DNA of 64,000 nt from Rhodamnia argentea. Its lineage: Eukaryota; Streptophyta; Magnoliopsida; Myrtales; Myrtaceae. The notes under the pieces were generated by a model. The model was not told the origin of the DNA. It saw only the letters and a program-made list of their open reading frames with translations, and did no database searches. Location of the stretch: positions 24,930,934 through 24,994,933 of the forward strand of contig NC_063151.1 in the NCBI RefSeq assembly GCF_020921035.1, read 5' to 3'. A program made the translations under genes and the position numbers. The first letter of the stretch is position 1. Each line of letters begins with the position of its first letter. Below, one piece after another: positions 22,101 through 34,440 of the stretch.

Positions 22101-25100
22101 GCAACCCAATAAGCAACTCTGTGTTATAACCTGTGGTGATGACAAAACAATCAAGGTTTTCCATCATCTCACATGACGAAGTTTCCAAAGCAGGGGAGGC
22201 TTCTTGTTCTTTTAATTTATTTCTTATTTTTTAATTGAAAATGCAGGTGTGGGATGCAGTTACTGGTGCAAAACGGCACACGTTTGAAGGTCATGAGGCT
22301 CCTGTTTATTCTGTGTGCCCTCACTCTAAGGAGAACATTCAGGTTATTTGCTTCCTGCATTACATCTGTATTTCTATTGCTGCGTAATGGTTCAGTTCTG
22401 TCATGCATCAGATTCTGCTTTTCCATCTTCCTTATGTTATGTTACTTTTATGATATCAGTTTATCTTTTCGACTGCACTGGATGGAAAGATAAAAGCATG
22501 GTTGTATGACAATATGGGGTCTAGAGTTGATTATGATGCCCCTGGGAGATGGTGCACAACAATGGCTTATAGTGCTGATGGTACAAGGTAAACAGTTTGC
22601 CATTTCGCTTTGATGCTATAGTGCTTCAGTTTTCCTTTCTTTTCTTTTTCTCAACAGTGTGCTTGCTATGTGGTTCTGGTCTTAGGCTCTTTTCGTGCGG
22701 GACAAGTAAAGATGGAGAATCATTTATTGTCGAGTGGAATGAAAGTGAAGGGGCAGTGAAGAGGACATATCAAGGATTCAGGAAACGTTCTTTTGGTGTT
22801 ATCCAGTTTGACACAACTAGAAATCGCTATTTGGCTGCTGGCGATGATTTTTCCATTAAAGTTTGGGATATGGACAATGTTAATCTCTTAACAACTATTG
22901 ATGCTGAGGGAGGCCTGACAGTCAGTATCAACATCAATTCGATCTTAATTTCTTCTTGTTAATATTGTTGAATTTTCTAACTTTGTAGCCTACCTGTATC
23001 TAGGCAAGTCCACGTATCCGCTTCAACAAGGATGGATCTCTCTTGGCTGTTTCTATCAATGAAAATGGAATCAAAATATTGGCAAATTCTGATGGCCTGA
23101 GGTTGTTGCGCACTTTTGAAAATTTTTCATATGATGTATCAAGAGCACCGGAAACTCTGGTGAAGGTATTGATTTTTCATGGATATCTTCCTAGGCATTG
23201 CCTTGTTATAAATTGAATCTTGAGCTGTGCGGTATTTCCTTGCAGCCAAAAGTAAACCCCATCACACCTACTGCTGGCACTGCTCCAACCAGTGCTGGAC
23301 TTGCAGATAGAGGTGCTCCTGTAGTTGTGACTTCCGGAATGGTTGGTCACCATTATGCTTACTCATAATGTGAAAAAATTACTGAAATAGACTTTCCTTA
23401 CTTTGCTGCTAGTGCAATTTGATGCATATTGTTAATTTCTTTCCTCTTCAGTTGTGATGAACATGTTTGTTTAATGTTGATAGAATGGGGATGCCCGAAT
23501 TCTGGGGGATGTGAAAACCAGAATAGCTGAAGAAAGCAATGAAAAATCTAAACTTTGGAAGGTCACTGAAATAAGTGAACCATCTCAGTGTAGATCCTTG
23601 AGGCTGCCTGAAAACCAAAGAACGAACAAGGTACGGCCCTTGTTCACTGGTTTCTTAGCTAATTATCATGCGTATTTTTGATCTGTTTCATTTTATTTTG
23701 CACTTTTTGACTTTTCAACTTATCAGCTTCCACACGTGGTAAAAGTTGCTGCAGTGTTAGCCATTATATAATATACGTACTTGCCCACAGTTGATAACTC
23801 AATTACTATAGTGAAACGGGGAAATAAGCATGATGTTAAGTTGGAAAACCAAGCTTTTTTCTGTCTAGTTTTTTGTATAGGCTACTGGTATGGATTTTGT
23901 AACTGTGAAGTCAGCCCCTTTTCATGTAATACTTGACTTAGAGGAGTTACCGCCATAGTGAGAAGTTGGTTTTCACATCTTTTAATAAGATACTTTGTGG
24001 CGGTTCTTATTTGCAAAATATACCATCTAGTAGCATTTTTCATTGGTGTGCCTGGTTTAAATGGACCGTGTAAATCTTGATTCTTCTCATTTGCGGAGCT
24101 TTCTGTCATTCTTTGCTGTCACTTGGCGACAGAAACAAGCATCGAGTTGCCTTTTATAACTTGTCTGCAATTAGTATGCCAACCCTTTCCTTTAGAATGA
24201 AGACTTCATTTTTACCCATTGTGGTTTTCCAGCTTTCTTGCCATTGAGGTACTGATCCTCATTCACTTGGATCATTGCAGATATCACGCTTAATATATAC
24301 AAACTCAGGGAGTGCTATTTTGGCCTTAGCATCAAATGCAGTTCATCTTCTCTGGAAATGGCAGCGCAACGACCGCAATTCAACTGTCAAGGTAATGTGA
24401 TAATCTCTTAGTATAAGCAATTATACTATTTGGTTACATATTTATTAGAAGAATATTCAACAATAAAACATTTCATCTTTAAAGAGATGAGCCAATGTGT
24501 TTTGCTCCCATAATCCCTTTCCTTACTGAACTCTTCTTCCTTGTAGGCTACTGCCAGTGTGGCACCTCAGCAATGGCAACCATCAAGTGGCCTTGTAATG
24601 GCCAATGATGTAAATAAAATTAATCCGGAGGAGGCAGTTCCCTGCTTTGCTCTGTCCAAGAATGACTCTTATGTCATGTCGGCATCAGGAGGAAAAATTT
24701 CCCTGTTCAATATGATGACATTCAAGGTACCGAATGAAATCAAACGACGCACTTGCATTCTCATGGATAGCTTAGCCTCTTTTTACTGCAGCCTTCATTA
24801 AATTAATGCATGGTCGGTTGTGCTGTATTCCATCATCCCTTTTTTCTTGTCAAATGCAGACAATGGCAACATTCATGCCACCACCACCTGCAGCGACCTT
24901 TCTTGCTTTCCACCCTCAGGATAACAATATCCTTGCCATAGGCATGGACGACTCCACCGTCCAGATATACAATGTCCGTGTGGATGAGGTATACTCCATT
25001 GAGAACGTGTTGTGCATTATTGATGAGGATATTGCTGTCCTTTCATGCTCTGCACAAATTTGTTGCAGGTTAAGAGCAAGCTCAAGGGCCATTCTAAAAG

Positions 25101-26440
25101 AATAACTGGCCTTGCGTTCTCCAATACCCTGAATGTGTTAGTTTCATCTGGCGCGGATGCTCAGGTTAGTAAATACATGTAGTCATCATGACTTTGCACC
25201 CAAAAGTGCGTTTCTGAGGATAGACTCCACAGAGCGTCGTCTGTGTATATACATATTGATGACGAGGACACCCACCTTACAGAAGTTTAAGTGATATTCT
25301 TTTTTTTGTATTTGGCTGTACTCATCTGCTCTCATGTGTTTAAATTGATGATCAGTACCTAATATCCGGCAGTAATCGTATGTGGTTCAAAACCATTACA
25401 TTTTTTTATTTTTTTTGACCGGTGGACTTTGTTGTGAACTGCTGCAGTTCGCTCAGATAAGATTGCGCTAGTAAAAGGAGATTTATAGAGTTTGACTGCA
25501 GTATCATGGGGTAATTATCAGAGAATAGTGCTCTTATACAATGTTCCTACTAATTCCAGATATGCGTATGGAGTTCTGATGGCTGGGAAAAGCAAAAGAA
25601 CACATACTTGCAGATTCCGACTGGAAGGACACCTGCAGCACAGTCAGATACACGAGTGCAATTTCATCAGGACCAAATGCACTTCCTCGTCGTTCATGGT
25701 ACTCAGCTTGCTGTATATGAAGCAACAAAACTAGAATGCGTGAAACAGGTGCGTCTTTCTGCAAGCAAACCTTTTCAAAATTTGTGTCGATCTTAGCTTT
25801 TCTGATGATTCTTCTATGTTACAGTGGGTTCCACATGAATCTTCTGCCCTGATATCTCATGCGACGTTCTCTTGCGATAGCCAGCTTGTCTACGCGAGTT
25901 TTTTTGACGCCACTATCTGTGTTTTCAATGCTGCAAACCTCAGGATGCAGTGTCGCATTAATCCGCCGGCATATCTTCCTACTACTGTCAGGTGTGGCCC
26001 AGACACATGAAGTACAACATGCTTAATAGCATGTCTTTCTAATCTGGTTTCCCAATTTTCAGATATGTTAAATTTTAAATGCTCAGCATTATGGCTGTGG
26101 AAAATTAAAAATCTAAAATGAGATGTTCTGTATAGAACTATTGCTTATATCATCCTTTCAGCTTAACCCTTCAAGTAACTTAACAATAAAATACCTTCTT
26201 GGGTCAATTGTTCTGTGTGTTCTATGCAGCAACTCGAACGTGCATCCGCTGGTGATTGCTGCGCATCCACAAGACCCAAATCAGTTTGCGTTGGGACTAT
26301 CAGATGGCGGTGTTAATGTCTTCGAGCCCCTGGACTCTCACGGTAAGTGGGGCGTGCCGCCGCCAGTCGAGAATGGGTCAGCAAGTGGAGTCTCAGCTTC
26401 TTCAGCTGGCCCTTCAGGCTCTGATCATGCAGAGAGATGA
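19141..26440 (+). CDS. TPL: TOPLESS/TOPLESS-related transcriptional co-repressor
   Basis: The gene has a 5' leader exon (about 18430-18592), a leader intron (18593-19095) and 25 coding exons. Coding exons: 19141-19220, 19371-19550, 19635-19748, 19830-19988, 20402-20579, 20674-20803, 20922-21034, 21205-21367, 21522-21631, 21721-21790, 21879-21952, 22060-22155, 22247-22342, 22460-22587, 22686-22920, 23004-23165, 23246-23341, 23484-23630, 24281-24391, 24547-24726, 24860-24988, 25069-25164, 25560-25748, 25825-25991, 26230-26440. They sum to 3,414 bases, 1,137 residues; Arabidopsis TPL has 1,131. Residues 1-92 hold LisH and CTLH (MSSLSRELVFLILQFLDEEK), which bind EAR-motif repressors such as Aux/IAA and JAZ-NINJA complexes. 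A Pro-rich linker and two WD40 propellers follow (HTFEGHEAPVYSVCPH, KAWLYDNMGSRVDYDAPG). The protein acts in the nucleus with histone deacetylases. No frame breaks. One intron (21632-21720) starts with GC. TPL versus TPR1 cannot be separated by eye. Confidence 0.95.
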
Positions 26441-28320
26441 TGTTATAGCCTAAGAAGTCTGTTTTTAATGTTTGGCTTGCACTGCCATTGCGAACCTAGG
26501 TATGCTTTATGCTATCATGTTTTTTCATGTTGTAGACATAACAAACCTATGCTTTTATCTATCAGGAAATTTTTTTACGGTCTCTCTCTGGTACTGTTAC
26601 TGTCTGCCCATCCTCCTGGGGCAAGGCAATATAATAATATGTAAGAGAACAGAAGCAAATTCTCCTGCAAATCAACTTTACATAATCTTAACATTTAGAT
26701 GTGTAGATTATGATGTCCCGAGGATATATTAGCTGTTCATGAAGGTCAATTTCTCACTTAAGACTACCTCTGTTTCCTATGGGACTAATGCAACCGATCT
26801 ATCTGGTGAGTGAGTGAGAACTCATCTGAATCATTGAGAAGGGCAGGATTTCCCTTTGGGTATCTCCAAGCAGTGTTATCGAACCTCGGTGTCGGTTTCT
26901 TACGAGAGTCTGTATCGTCGAGAAGGGAAAGACATGCCATTTGGTATCTCCAAGTAGCGTTATAGAACCTTCCGACAATATTGTTCGCCCAAACATTTTG
27001 TAAAGCCTTGCCGAGCGACACCGGGCTGAGGCTGGGATGAACAATCAAGTTATGAGATAAAAAGAAAGATGGTCTACTTGGAGGTAAATTTGAATCTGTC
27101 CGTTTAAATGCCCAACTTTAACTTTACATCATCTGAATCATTGATGTACGCCGTAATTGTCAAGCAATAGCATGAATTGGCGGAATTGAACTCCAAATAG
27201 GACTGAAAGCTGAGATTTGTCGATGAGGTTCGACCGGCCTTCTATTGGCGACCAACAACTCGGCTTTACTATTTGAAAGCTATTGCGACAATGTCACCCG
27301 TACATTGAGATGCTACGTAACAATTCAATCCTCCGTAGCATCGCACCGGACCTGTCAAAAACTTGAAACTGAAAAGAAAGATACAGGACCGGCCCGGTCA
27401 GCCGGCAACATGTAGATCAGTCTGCATCAGCTCCTTGGTTCTAATGCGCATTTTTTTGCCCATTCTCTAGAGATTATTGATTTTTGTTTGCATGAGATAT
27501 GCCAGATGTGGATTGAACCGTTGGATACAATTCAATTTGTAAAGCGACTCCCTTCATACACTCCAAAAGGCTTGAGGTGTGTTAAAAACAAGAAGCTCAT
27601 ACAAAAATGACTAAAGATGACAATCTGTTTTTCCCCAAATTTTACCAGTGATAAAACCTTCCATTACATAATTGGATTTAACTTCACTGAACGTCTAAAA
27701 TAATGTTGTACTTCAGTTAGCGTATTCCTATGATGTCTTTCACAAATTTTTATTTTGGTCGGAACCTATGATGTTTTTCACTTGAATCAGTGAAAAACAT
27801 TGAGAAAAAGGATTAAGCAAGGAGTTTATTTATTTTTCAATCTTTCCTTTTCGTTATTCCTATAAATAAAAATTCCAAATAAAAGCCTGAAATGTCATCA
27901 ATTTCTCAAATAAGGGCCCAAAATGAAACTTGTTTAAATAAAAGGATTGAAATATCCTCATTGTTACAAATGAGAACCTAACCAAGGATATTTTAGGCAT
28001 TTTATCTTTCTTTGAAATAATGAGGGCTTTCCGATTAAAAAGATAATAATAATGGGGACGTTTCATGCTCTTATTTGAAATAGATCTATTTCAGATCTTT
28101 ATTTGAGAAAATGAAAATTTGAAATTTTTTATTTTAATAATTTAGGAAAAAATAATTTTTTTTTTTCAATTGACAGATATTATTATGAAAAAATAAATAA
28201 ATTAAGCCCACAATAGACGACCAACCATCCACACCTGTACATAAAATCTTCAAGCTGACATAAAACCCTCCGTCCATCTCTCTCACTCCACAACCCCAAC
28301 TCCGTTGTCCACCACCGCAG
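26441..28320. other. TPL 3' region, then intergenic to the PTAC17-like gene
   Basis: The first few hundred bases are probably the TOPLESS 3' untranslated region. At about 26837-26900 and 26919-26978 a unit of roughly 60 bases is repeated in tandem (gagaaggg, ggtatctccaag, gttat.gaacct). The rest is AT-rich with no gene. The last 100 bases before 28321 should hold the leader of the PTAC17-like gene. Confidence 0.45.
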
Positions 28321-31300
28321 ATGGCTTCGTTATCAATGGATTTAGCCACCACCTTCCTCGGCATCAAGTCTTGCACGCGGAAATCTCTCTACAGCCTCCG
28401 CAGCACCGTCTTCCCCGTCGGGGTCAATGCCAAGACGAGCCACCAGCTCCGTTCTTTGAGCTCTAGGACGCCACGGTTTGGCTCCAGGCTAGTCGCTTTT
28501 CCAAGCTCACGCAAATTCACGGTGGCCGCCACAGCAACGTCGGTGCCGCAGAGCGATGAGGCCGATGTCTTGACGAAAATTCCGCCGGATAATCGGATTC
28601 CCGCCACCATAATTACTGGATTTCTGGGCTCTGGAAAGGTGGGTTCTTTCCCATTTGGGTCTGTTGCTGTTGCAGGTTGTGGAAATGAATGCCTTCTTAC
28701 TATGAAATTTCTTAAATTTGTAGAGATTACGGACAAAGTTGCAACCTTTTCCCTGGCTTCAGCTTTTTTGGTTCTTCCCGATGCATTGTTACTGTGTTTG
28801 TTTTGAAGCTGAGGCTTTTAACCAGTTTGTCAGATTTGGTTAATTGAGATAATTTATATTTCTGCTTGTTAATTTTGATATTCGGGGTTTTGCACCTTAG
28901 TGGCAACTTGTGCCATGTCCATGTAGCAAGGTAATGGTCTAAATTAGTTTTTTTAAGTACACAGAGCATTTTTTACTTAAAAGGTTACCACTGGAAGTGA
29001 TTAATTTAATTGTGAGTTTTAAAATGATCACGCGAGCTCATAGTTACATACTTAAAATAACTCCTGGAATTTTCTTTCTGGATGACGCATCCTTAATGGT
29101 GAATGTTTGTGAATCGTGCAATTGATTTCGACTCAATGTTCGCAACAGTTGCATTCTTTTTACCTAACTATCAAGAACTGACCTTTATACCACTTTGCCG
29201 ATAGTGGATTCTCTTATACATCTTGTTTCTTTTCTGAAAGATTTCACTAGTTAAACTTGTGCTTGTCCTTGTCAATAGACAACTCTGCTCAACCACATAT
29301 TGACAGCTGATCATGGAAAACGCATTGCAGTAATTGAGAACGAGGTATGAGGCTTACTATAATGTTGTGTCGTGCTTTTACTGTTGCATGACTTTCCTCT
29401 CTGACTTTTAGTCTTTCTACTTAATTTAGTCCAAGCAAGTCTTTGCATTGCACGGAAGTGTGATCTTCTTTGATAGCGTATTCATTGTTTTTCCTGCCTT
29501 TCCAATATGGGTTTTGCAGTATGGTGCAGTAGACATAGACGGTTCATTAGTTGCTGCAAAAGCTGCTGGTGCTGAAGATATAGTAATGCTTAACAATGGC
29601 TGTCTTTGTTGCACTGTAAGGGGCGATCTTGTGAGGATGGTTTCTGAGTTGGTCAGTAAGAAGAAAGGGAAATTTGATCATATCGTGATAGAGACTACAG
29701 GTAGGAACTTCTTTTTGTTAACTATAAATGATCTGGTTTTTACGTGGGCTTCTCGCATTCATATTTTCTGTCTATTTCCAACATGCAAGATCCATTTCCA
29801 GTAGCTTCTTATTGTCATTAAAATCAAAAGTTTGATCCATTTGCTGGTAGGACTATACTGATCATACTTGTTTTTTATTTGGGGCCAAAGAACTACCAAT
29901 CACAGTTGATGATCTTCATTTTTGGCAATTGCAGGATTGGCAAACCCAGCACCAATAATCCAGACTTTTTATGCTGAGGACCAAATATTTAATGATGTCA
30001 AATTGGATGGAGTTGTTACTTTGGTTGATGCCAAACATGCTAATTTTCACCTGGATGACATTAAGCCAAAAGGTGTTGTGAATGAGGCAGTTGAACAAAT
30101 TGCCTATGCAGACCGCATAATAGTAAACAAGGTACTTGATGTAATTTGATTGAGAAAAACTAGTGTGGCAAATTAATTTTTTAAAAAGCTTTTATGCTTC
30201 TTTTAAGGATAAGAAAGCTTGTGTACTTTGATGATGGACATTCGAAGATCCATCCACTTGGGTCGATTTTCAACTTCACTCTCTCTCCTATCTGAACTTC
30301 GGGTGCAACAACATTTACGAGCTTCCATCTCTGTCATGTCTGAATGGTTCTAAAATCAGTTGGGTTAACTTGGTTGCAGATTTTATTAATTTTCAGGTCT
30401 TACTTGAATTATTGCGATCCCAGTCTTGTGCAATAGAGCATCCTTTTGCTGTTAGCCTCTTTCTCATGAGGAGATAAAAATGTACTAGTGATCTTGAACC
30501 AGTAATAATGTATGTTCCGCTGTGGTTGAATGCCTAATGGGTTTGTATCGTTGGTGTTGAGCAGACTGATCTAGTTGGTGAACCTGAAATTGCTTCTTTG
30601 GTCCAGCGTATAAAGGTTGGCTCTCTCTTCCCATGTGCTTGTTGTTTTCTATCTTTTTGTTAGGTGCATCTAACAGGATGATGACCTGTTGTGTGCTGAA
30701 CAGAACATAAATCACATGGCTCAATTAAAGCGGACAAAGTTTGGGCAAGTTGACTTGGATTATGTTCTTGGTATTGGAGGCTTTGATTTGGAAAGGTAAT
30801 GGTCGGCAGTATTTAATTATGCTGGGATGGATTTGTCTCCATGTTACTGAATACCATTATTTTTCGGCCATTTACTGAGGGGAAAGACACTAAATGACTT
30901 GAAGCATTGTTTAAATTCAAATTGGATTAATTGGCATAGAAATCAATTATGAAGATACCTGAATTTCCTTTTCACTGTTCCAGGGCAACACTTTGATTTA
31001 GAAATATTAGTTAAGCTGCAGGCTTGCTGGACCGGATAAAAGTTTGGATTTGATTGTGTGTGTCACTGGCCTGATTAAGATTGCATTACTTGACAATTTA
31101 GTGAGGAATCCAAGTTGTAGAATGAAGGATGCGGTCCGTTAATGTCTTGAGATCCAATTCTTGACTGTTGTTTCTGTTTTGGGTTCTCACCAGAATCGAG
31201 AGTGCTATCAATGCTGAAGAGGCAAACGAAGAACATCATGACCACGACCACAAACATGACCACGACCACGACCACGACCATCACCACCATCACGAACATG

Positions 31301-32518
31301 ATCACGAGCATGGTGAGTGCATGTGGTTTTATTGATAGCGCTGTTAATTAAATTGCTGATGGTTGTGCCTTGATTGTCGGTAATTCTCATTTTGCTCTGG
31401 TCAACTAAGAGCTAATAGACTCCTTTGAGAATTAAATGTTTTCTCAGTGTGAATATTTAACGAAGTGTTAGTCATTCTATGACTTTTGCCAGTTAGATTT
31501 TCCCTGAATGTGAGAGTGATTCCTACTGGGGACATGAAATAGGAAATTATGCTGACTACATCTGTGGCATACTGTCAAGTAGTACGATGGTCATTCTTTG
31601 CAATCATGCAGTTAGATAACCATGATAGATGCCAATGCCTGACATTCCCACCGTAACCAATTGCATGAGAAGGAGCATGCTTGTCTTGTTGAGGTCACTA
31701 AAAATGGTTGCTGCTTCAGTTGGCATAGAGTTAAAGACCTGTCTATTTTTTGTATGTGTCTGGATATATTGCTATTTATCCAACAGGTAAGATGTAGATT
31801 GAACTAATGTCGATCTTTCACTGATGTAGTAGAGCATCATCACCACCATGCGCACGATCACTCTCATGATCCTGGCGTATCTTCTGTCAGCATCGTTTCT
31901 GAGGGGAGCTTAGATCTTGAGAAGGTTCCTCATTCTAGCTCCACAGCTCTATTATTTTGGTCAAGAGTGATAGTTTTTTTCTGTTTTTAGACAAATTGTT
32001 AATGATTAGTGAGTTCATTCTCTATGTTTTCAGGCAAATATATGGCTTGGCACGTTGTTGTTGGAACGTAGCGACGATATCTATCGGATGAAAGGTCTTC
32101 TCTCTATACAGGGCATGGATGAGAGATTTGTATTCCAGGTGAATTCTGTACTTCTGAAAGCCCCCGTTTCAACTTGCCTGTCTATTTTTACCTTTCACTA
32201 GAGTTTTATACTCTGTATATTTTGGTTAAATCCTTTCTTTCCTGGAGATGTGTGGAGCCTTGCCATAATAAAGAAGTCCTAGAAAAGATCATTGCACTGA
32301 TCCTTTTTTAGTTAGGCTATTTTTGCAACTGAGCTTGCTATTGAACTCTGTTTTAACCATCGAAAGTTCTTTGGGTACAGGGAGTTCATGATATCTTCCA
32401 AGGTTCACCAGACAGGTCGTGGGGTCAAGACGAACCGAGAGTGAACAAGATAGTGTTCATTGGGAAAAATTTGGATGCAAAGGGGATAGAGAAGGGTTTC
32501 AAGTCATGTTTACTGTAA
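28321..32518 (+). CDS. PTAC17: Chloroplast CobW/COG0523 GTPase, PTAC17-like
   Basis: Ten coding exons: 28321-28638, 29279-29344, 29520-29700, 29935-30131, 30565-30615, 30704-30795, 31194-31312, 31833-31924, 32034-32138, 32381-32518; 1,359 bases, 452 residues. The N-terminus (about 70 residues, rich in Ser/Arg, with LRSLSSRTPRFGSRLV) looks like a chloroplast transit peptide. The GTPase follows: Walker A GFLGSGKTTLLNHIL, the metal-binding motif GCLCC, ETTG, and NKTDLV for guanine. A His/Asp-rich stretch of about 35 residues spans exons 7-8 and should bind zinc or a similar metal. The CobW C-terminal domain ends the protein. COG0523 proteins move metal ions to client proteins; At1g80480/PTAC17 was found in plastid transcription complexes, so a plastid role is inferred from homology. 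Exon 8 has a tagtag acceptor that could add one residue (start at 31830). A decayed partial copy lies at 42.8-44.3 kb. Confidence 0.93.
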
Positions 32519-34440
32519 GAAAACTGCAGTAGGTGGCCATTACTATCGGTTAAATGTCCTCCGGCTTTGAGAAAGTTTGAATTTTGGGCAACTATAGAAG
32601 GCCATGCTTGGAGGTCAAAACGCAAACATGACTGTATCTCGGATAAAATCCACCTAAGACGGCGATTTTTAAAACGACTATAATGTCTCTATATGATTCA
32701 TTTTCTTCTTCATTTGCGCCCTTCCATGATTGGAGGTATGTGTCCGACCACTCGGCCAAGGCCATGCCGATCCTTGATGCATCACTTAGGAAGATAAACT
32801 GAAGAAATGCCCATGACTTTCTCTCTTACCTTAAGCCTGTAGGTCATATTTTAAAGGAGTTTTGAGTAAAGTTGAACTGCAAGAAAATGGGCGGTGTAGA
32901 GTTTTTCATGTTCAAAAGGACATTAATATGCTAACGGGTCATAAATTGAGATTGAATTTAGCTTTGAGAATCGGATCAGTGTCTCTGATCTAAGCCTCAC
33001 GGATGTGTTGGACTTCATGGCCAGCTACTAACTAATTCTTGCAATCTAGAATAGCTATTTTAAAATGGCATAGGCTCACCTGTTTTGACATCATTTTAAG
33101 ATTGAGGAAACATGATTAAAGCTCACTCGATTTTAGATGACTGACTCAAATGTAAACACTATAGTGAAAAGTGTGAGTTTATGATAAAAATATTACATCA
33201 AATATGATCCTATAAATTCATATTCAAAAGTTCCATTGCAACCCCTGCCTTACAACTGCATAAGGAGACTCCACTGCATAAAATAAGGAAAAAAAGATAC
33301 TCCAATGGTAAGGAGTGATCTATCATGACGATTCCTTTTTCCCATTTTTTTCTGTTAGAAACCGATCTCTGTAAAGAGTCGCATACAAATCTTCGGCATC
33401 CATTGTATACACACAAGCGAAGTCAACTCATTTAGTTCAAAGTAATAGTCGTTTAGGCGTATTAGAATTCATGAATTTCTTTACGGTGATGAGAATTTCT
33501 TCTAATAAGACTTGTGTTGAGTAATCTTGTCTGATTGTTTAGTTCACCAAACGACTAGAGAAGAAATAATGCTGCCCAGTATACGTTTCGTATATGTATA
33601 CCACAATATAATCAAGAATATGGCAAGAGATTGTTCGGCCTTCATTCTTCTCTCGCTCTCGCTTCTCTTATCCTAGGTACAACAAGAAGGAAAAGAAATG
33701 CAGAGAGATAAGGTTATTCTTAACGTCCGTCTTCTTCCTCTTGGCCGAAAGATCTGCACACTGGTTTGCATTAGGAGCAATGGCCTTGAGTGCTTTGGCT
33801 TCCATAGAGAATGATAGAGCTCGTTTATCGTATGCCGAGTTTAAGTTTGCATCTAGAGACGACAATCCTAAGCAAATCAAGCCGAAACATGTGCACTTAT
33901 CAGCTACTTCCTAAGTTTTACTCATGATTTTTTCCTCCAAAATTTTTAAAAAGGTATATTAGCTAATATTATAGACAATTCTAGGTGTAAAAATCTGGAA
34001 AGGAAGCAAAAAGTTTCCTTGTTTCACATTGATCGCAATTACAGGTTACTAATCCAATAAAAATGTTAACTTGTTATTAATGGTGGTGGAGACAATTATC
34101 ATTCTCGGCTATCACATTGTGGCACGTTAAATACGCAAGCACTCTCGAACTATTTTCGCGTTGGCTTGGAGTCACAAGCATATGGATTTGGACAATCCAG
34201 TGATAAGGAAAATCGACAGTTAAGCATGTTCATTGGGATCCCGACCAACCACTTTTTCTTTAGTTTTGTCGATAACGTACCTCGTGCTGATCTCTAAGTA
34301 TTGGATGGCCAATCAAAAACCTATAACTCGAAAAACAACTTTCCCTCCGACAAGCTATATCCCTTTTTAGGGAGCTGGTGGGTGAAAAAAGAATTGCCTT
34401 TTAACTCCACAGGCGTTCTGACCAAAGTAAAAGCTCCACA
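30608..34440 (+). repeat. Segmental duplication, copy 1 (PTAC17 3' half plus downstream)
   Basis: From the end of exon 5 of the PTAC17-like gene to about 34440, this sequence matches 42766-46860 in the same orientation. Shared landmarks are the exon 6-9 blocks, their introns, gtaaagttgaa..gaaaatgggcgg (32870 region), gagtgctttggcttccatag (33788 region), the ggtggtggagacaatt block (34083) and ccctttttagggag (34361). Confidence 0.88.

Noticed and set aside
25255-25560. Possible extra coding exon in the long TOPLESS intron before IC VWSSDGWEK
   Set aside because: Flanking exons join in phase and the protein is complete without it.
31075-31390. Minus-strand Val/Met-rich open frame resembling a membrane protein
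   Set aside because: It is the complement of the His/Asp-rich PTAC17 exon; splice sites and homology support the plus strand.
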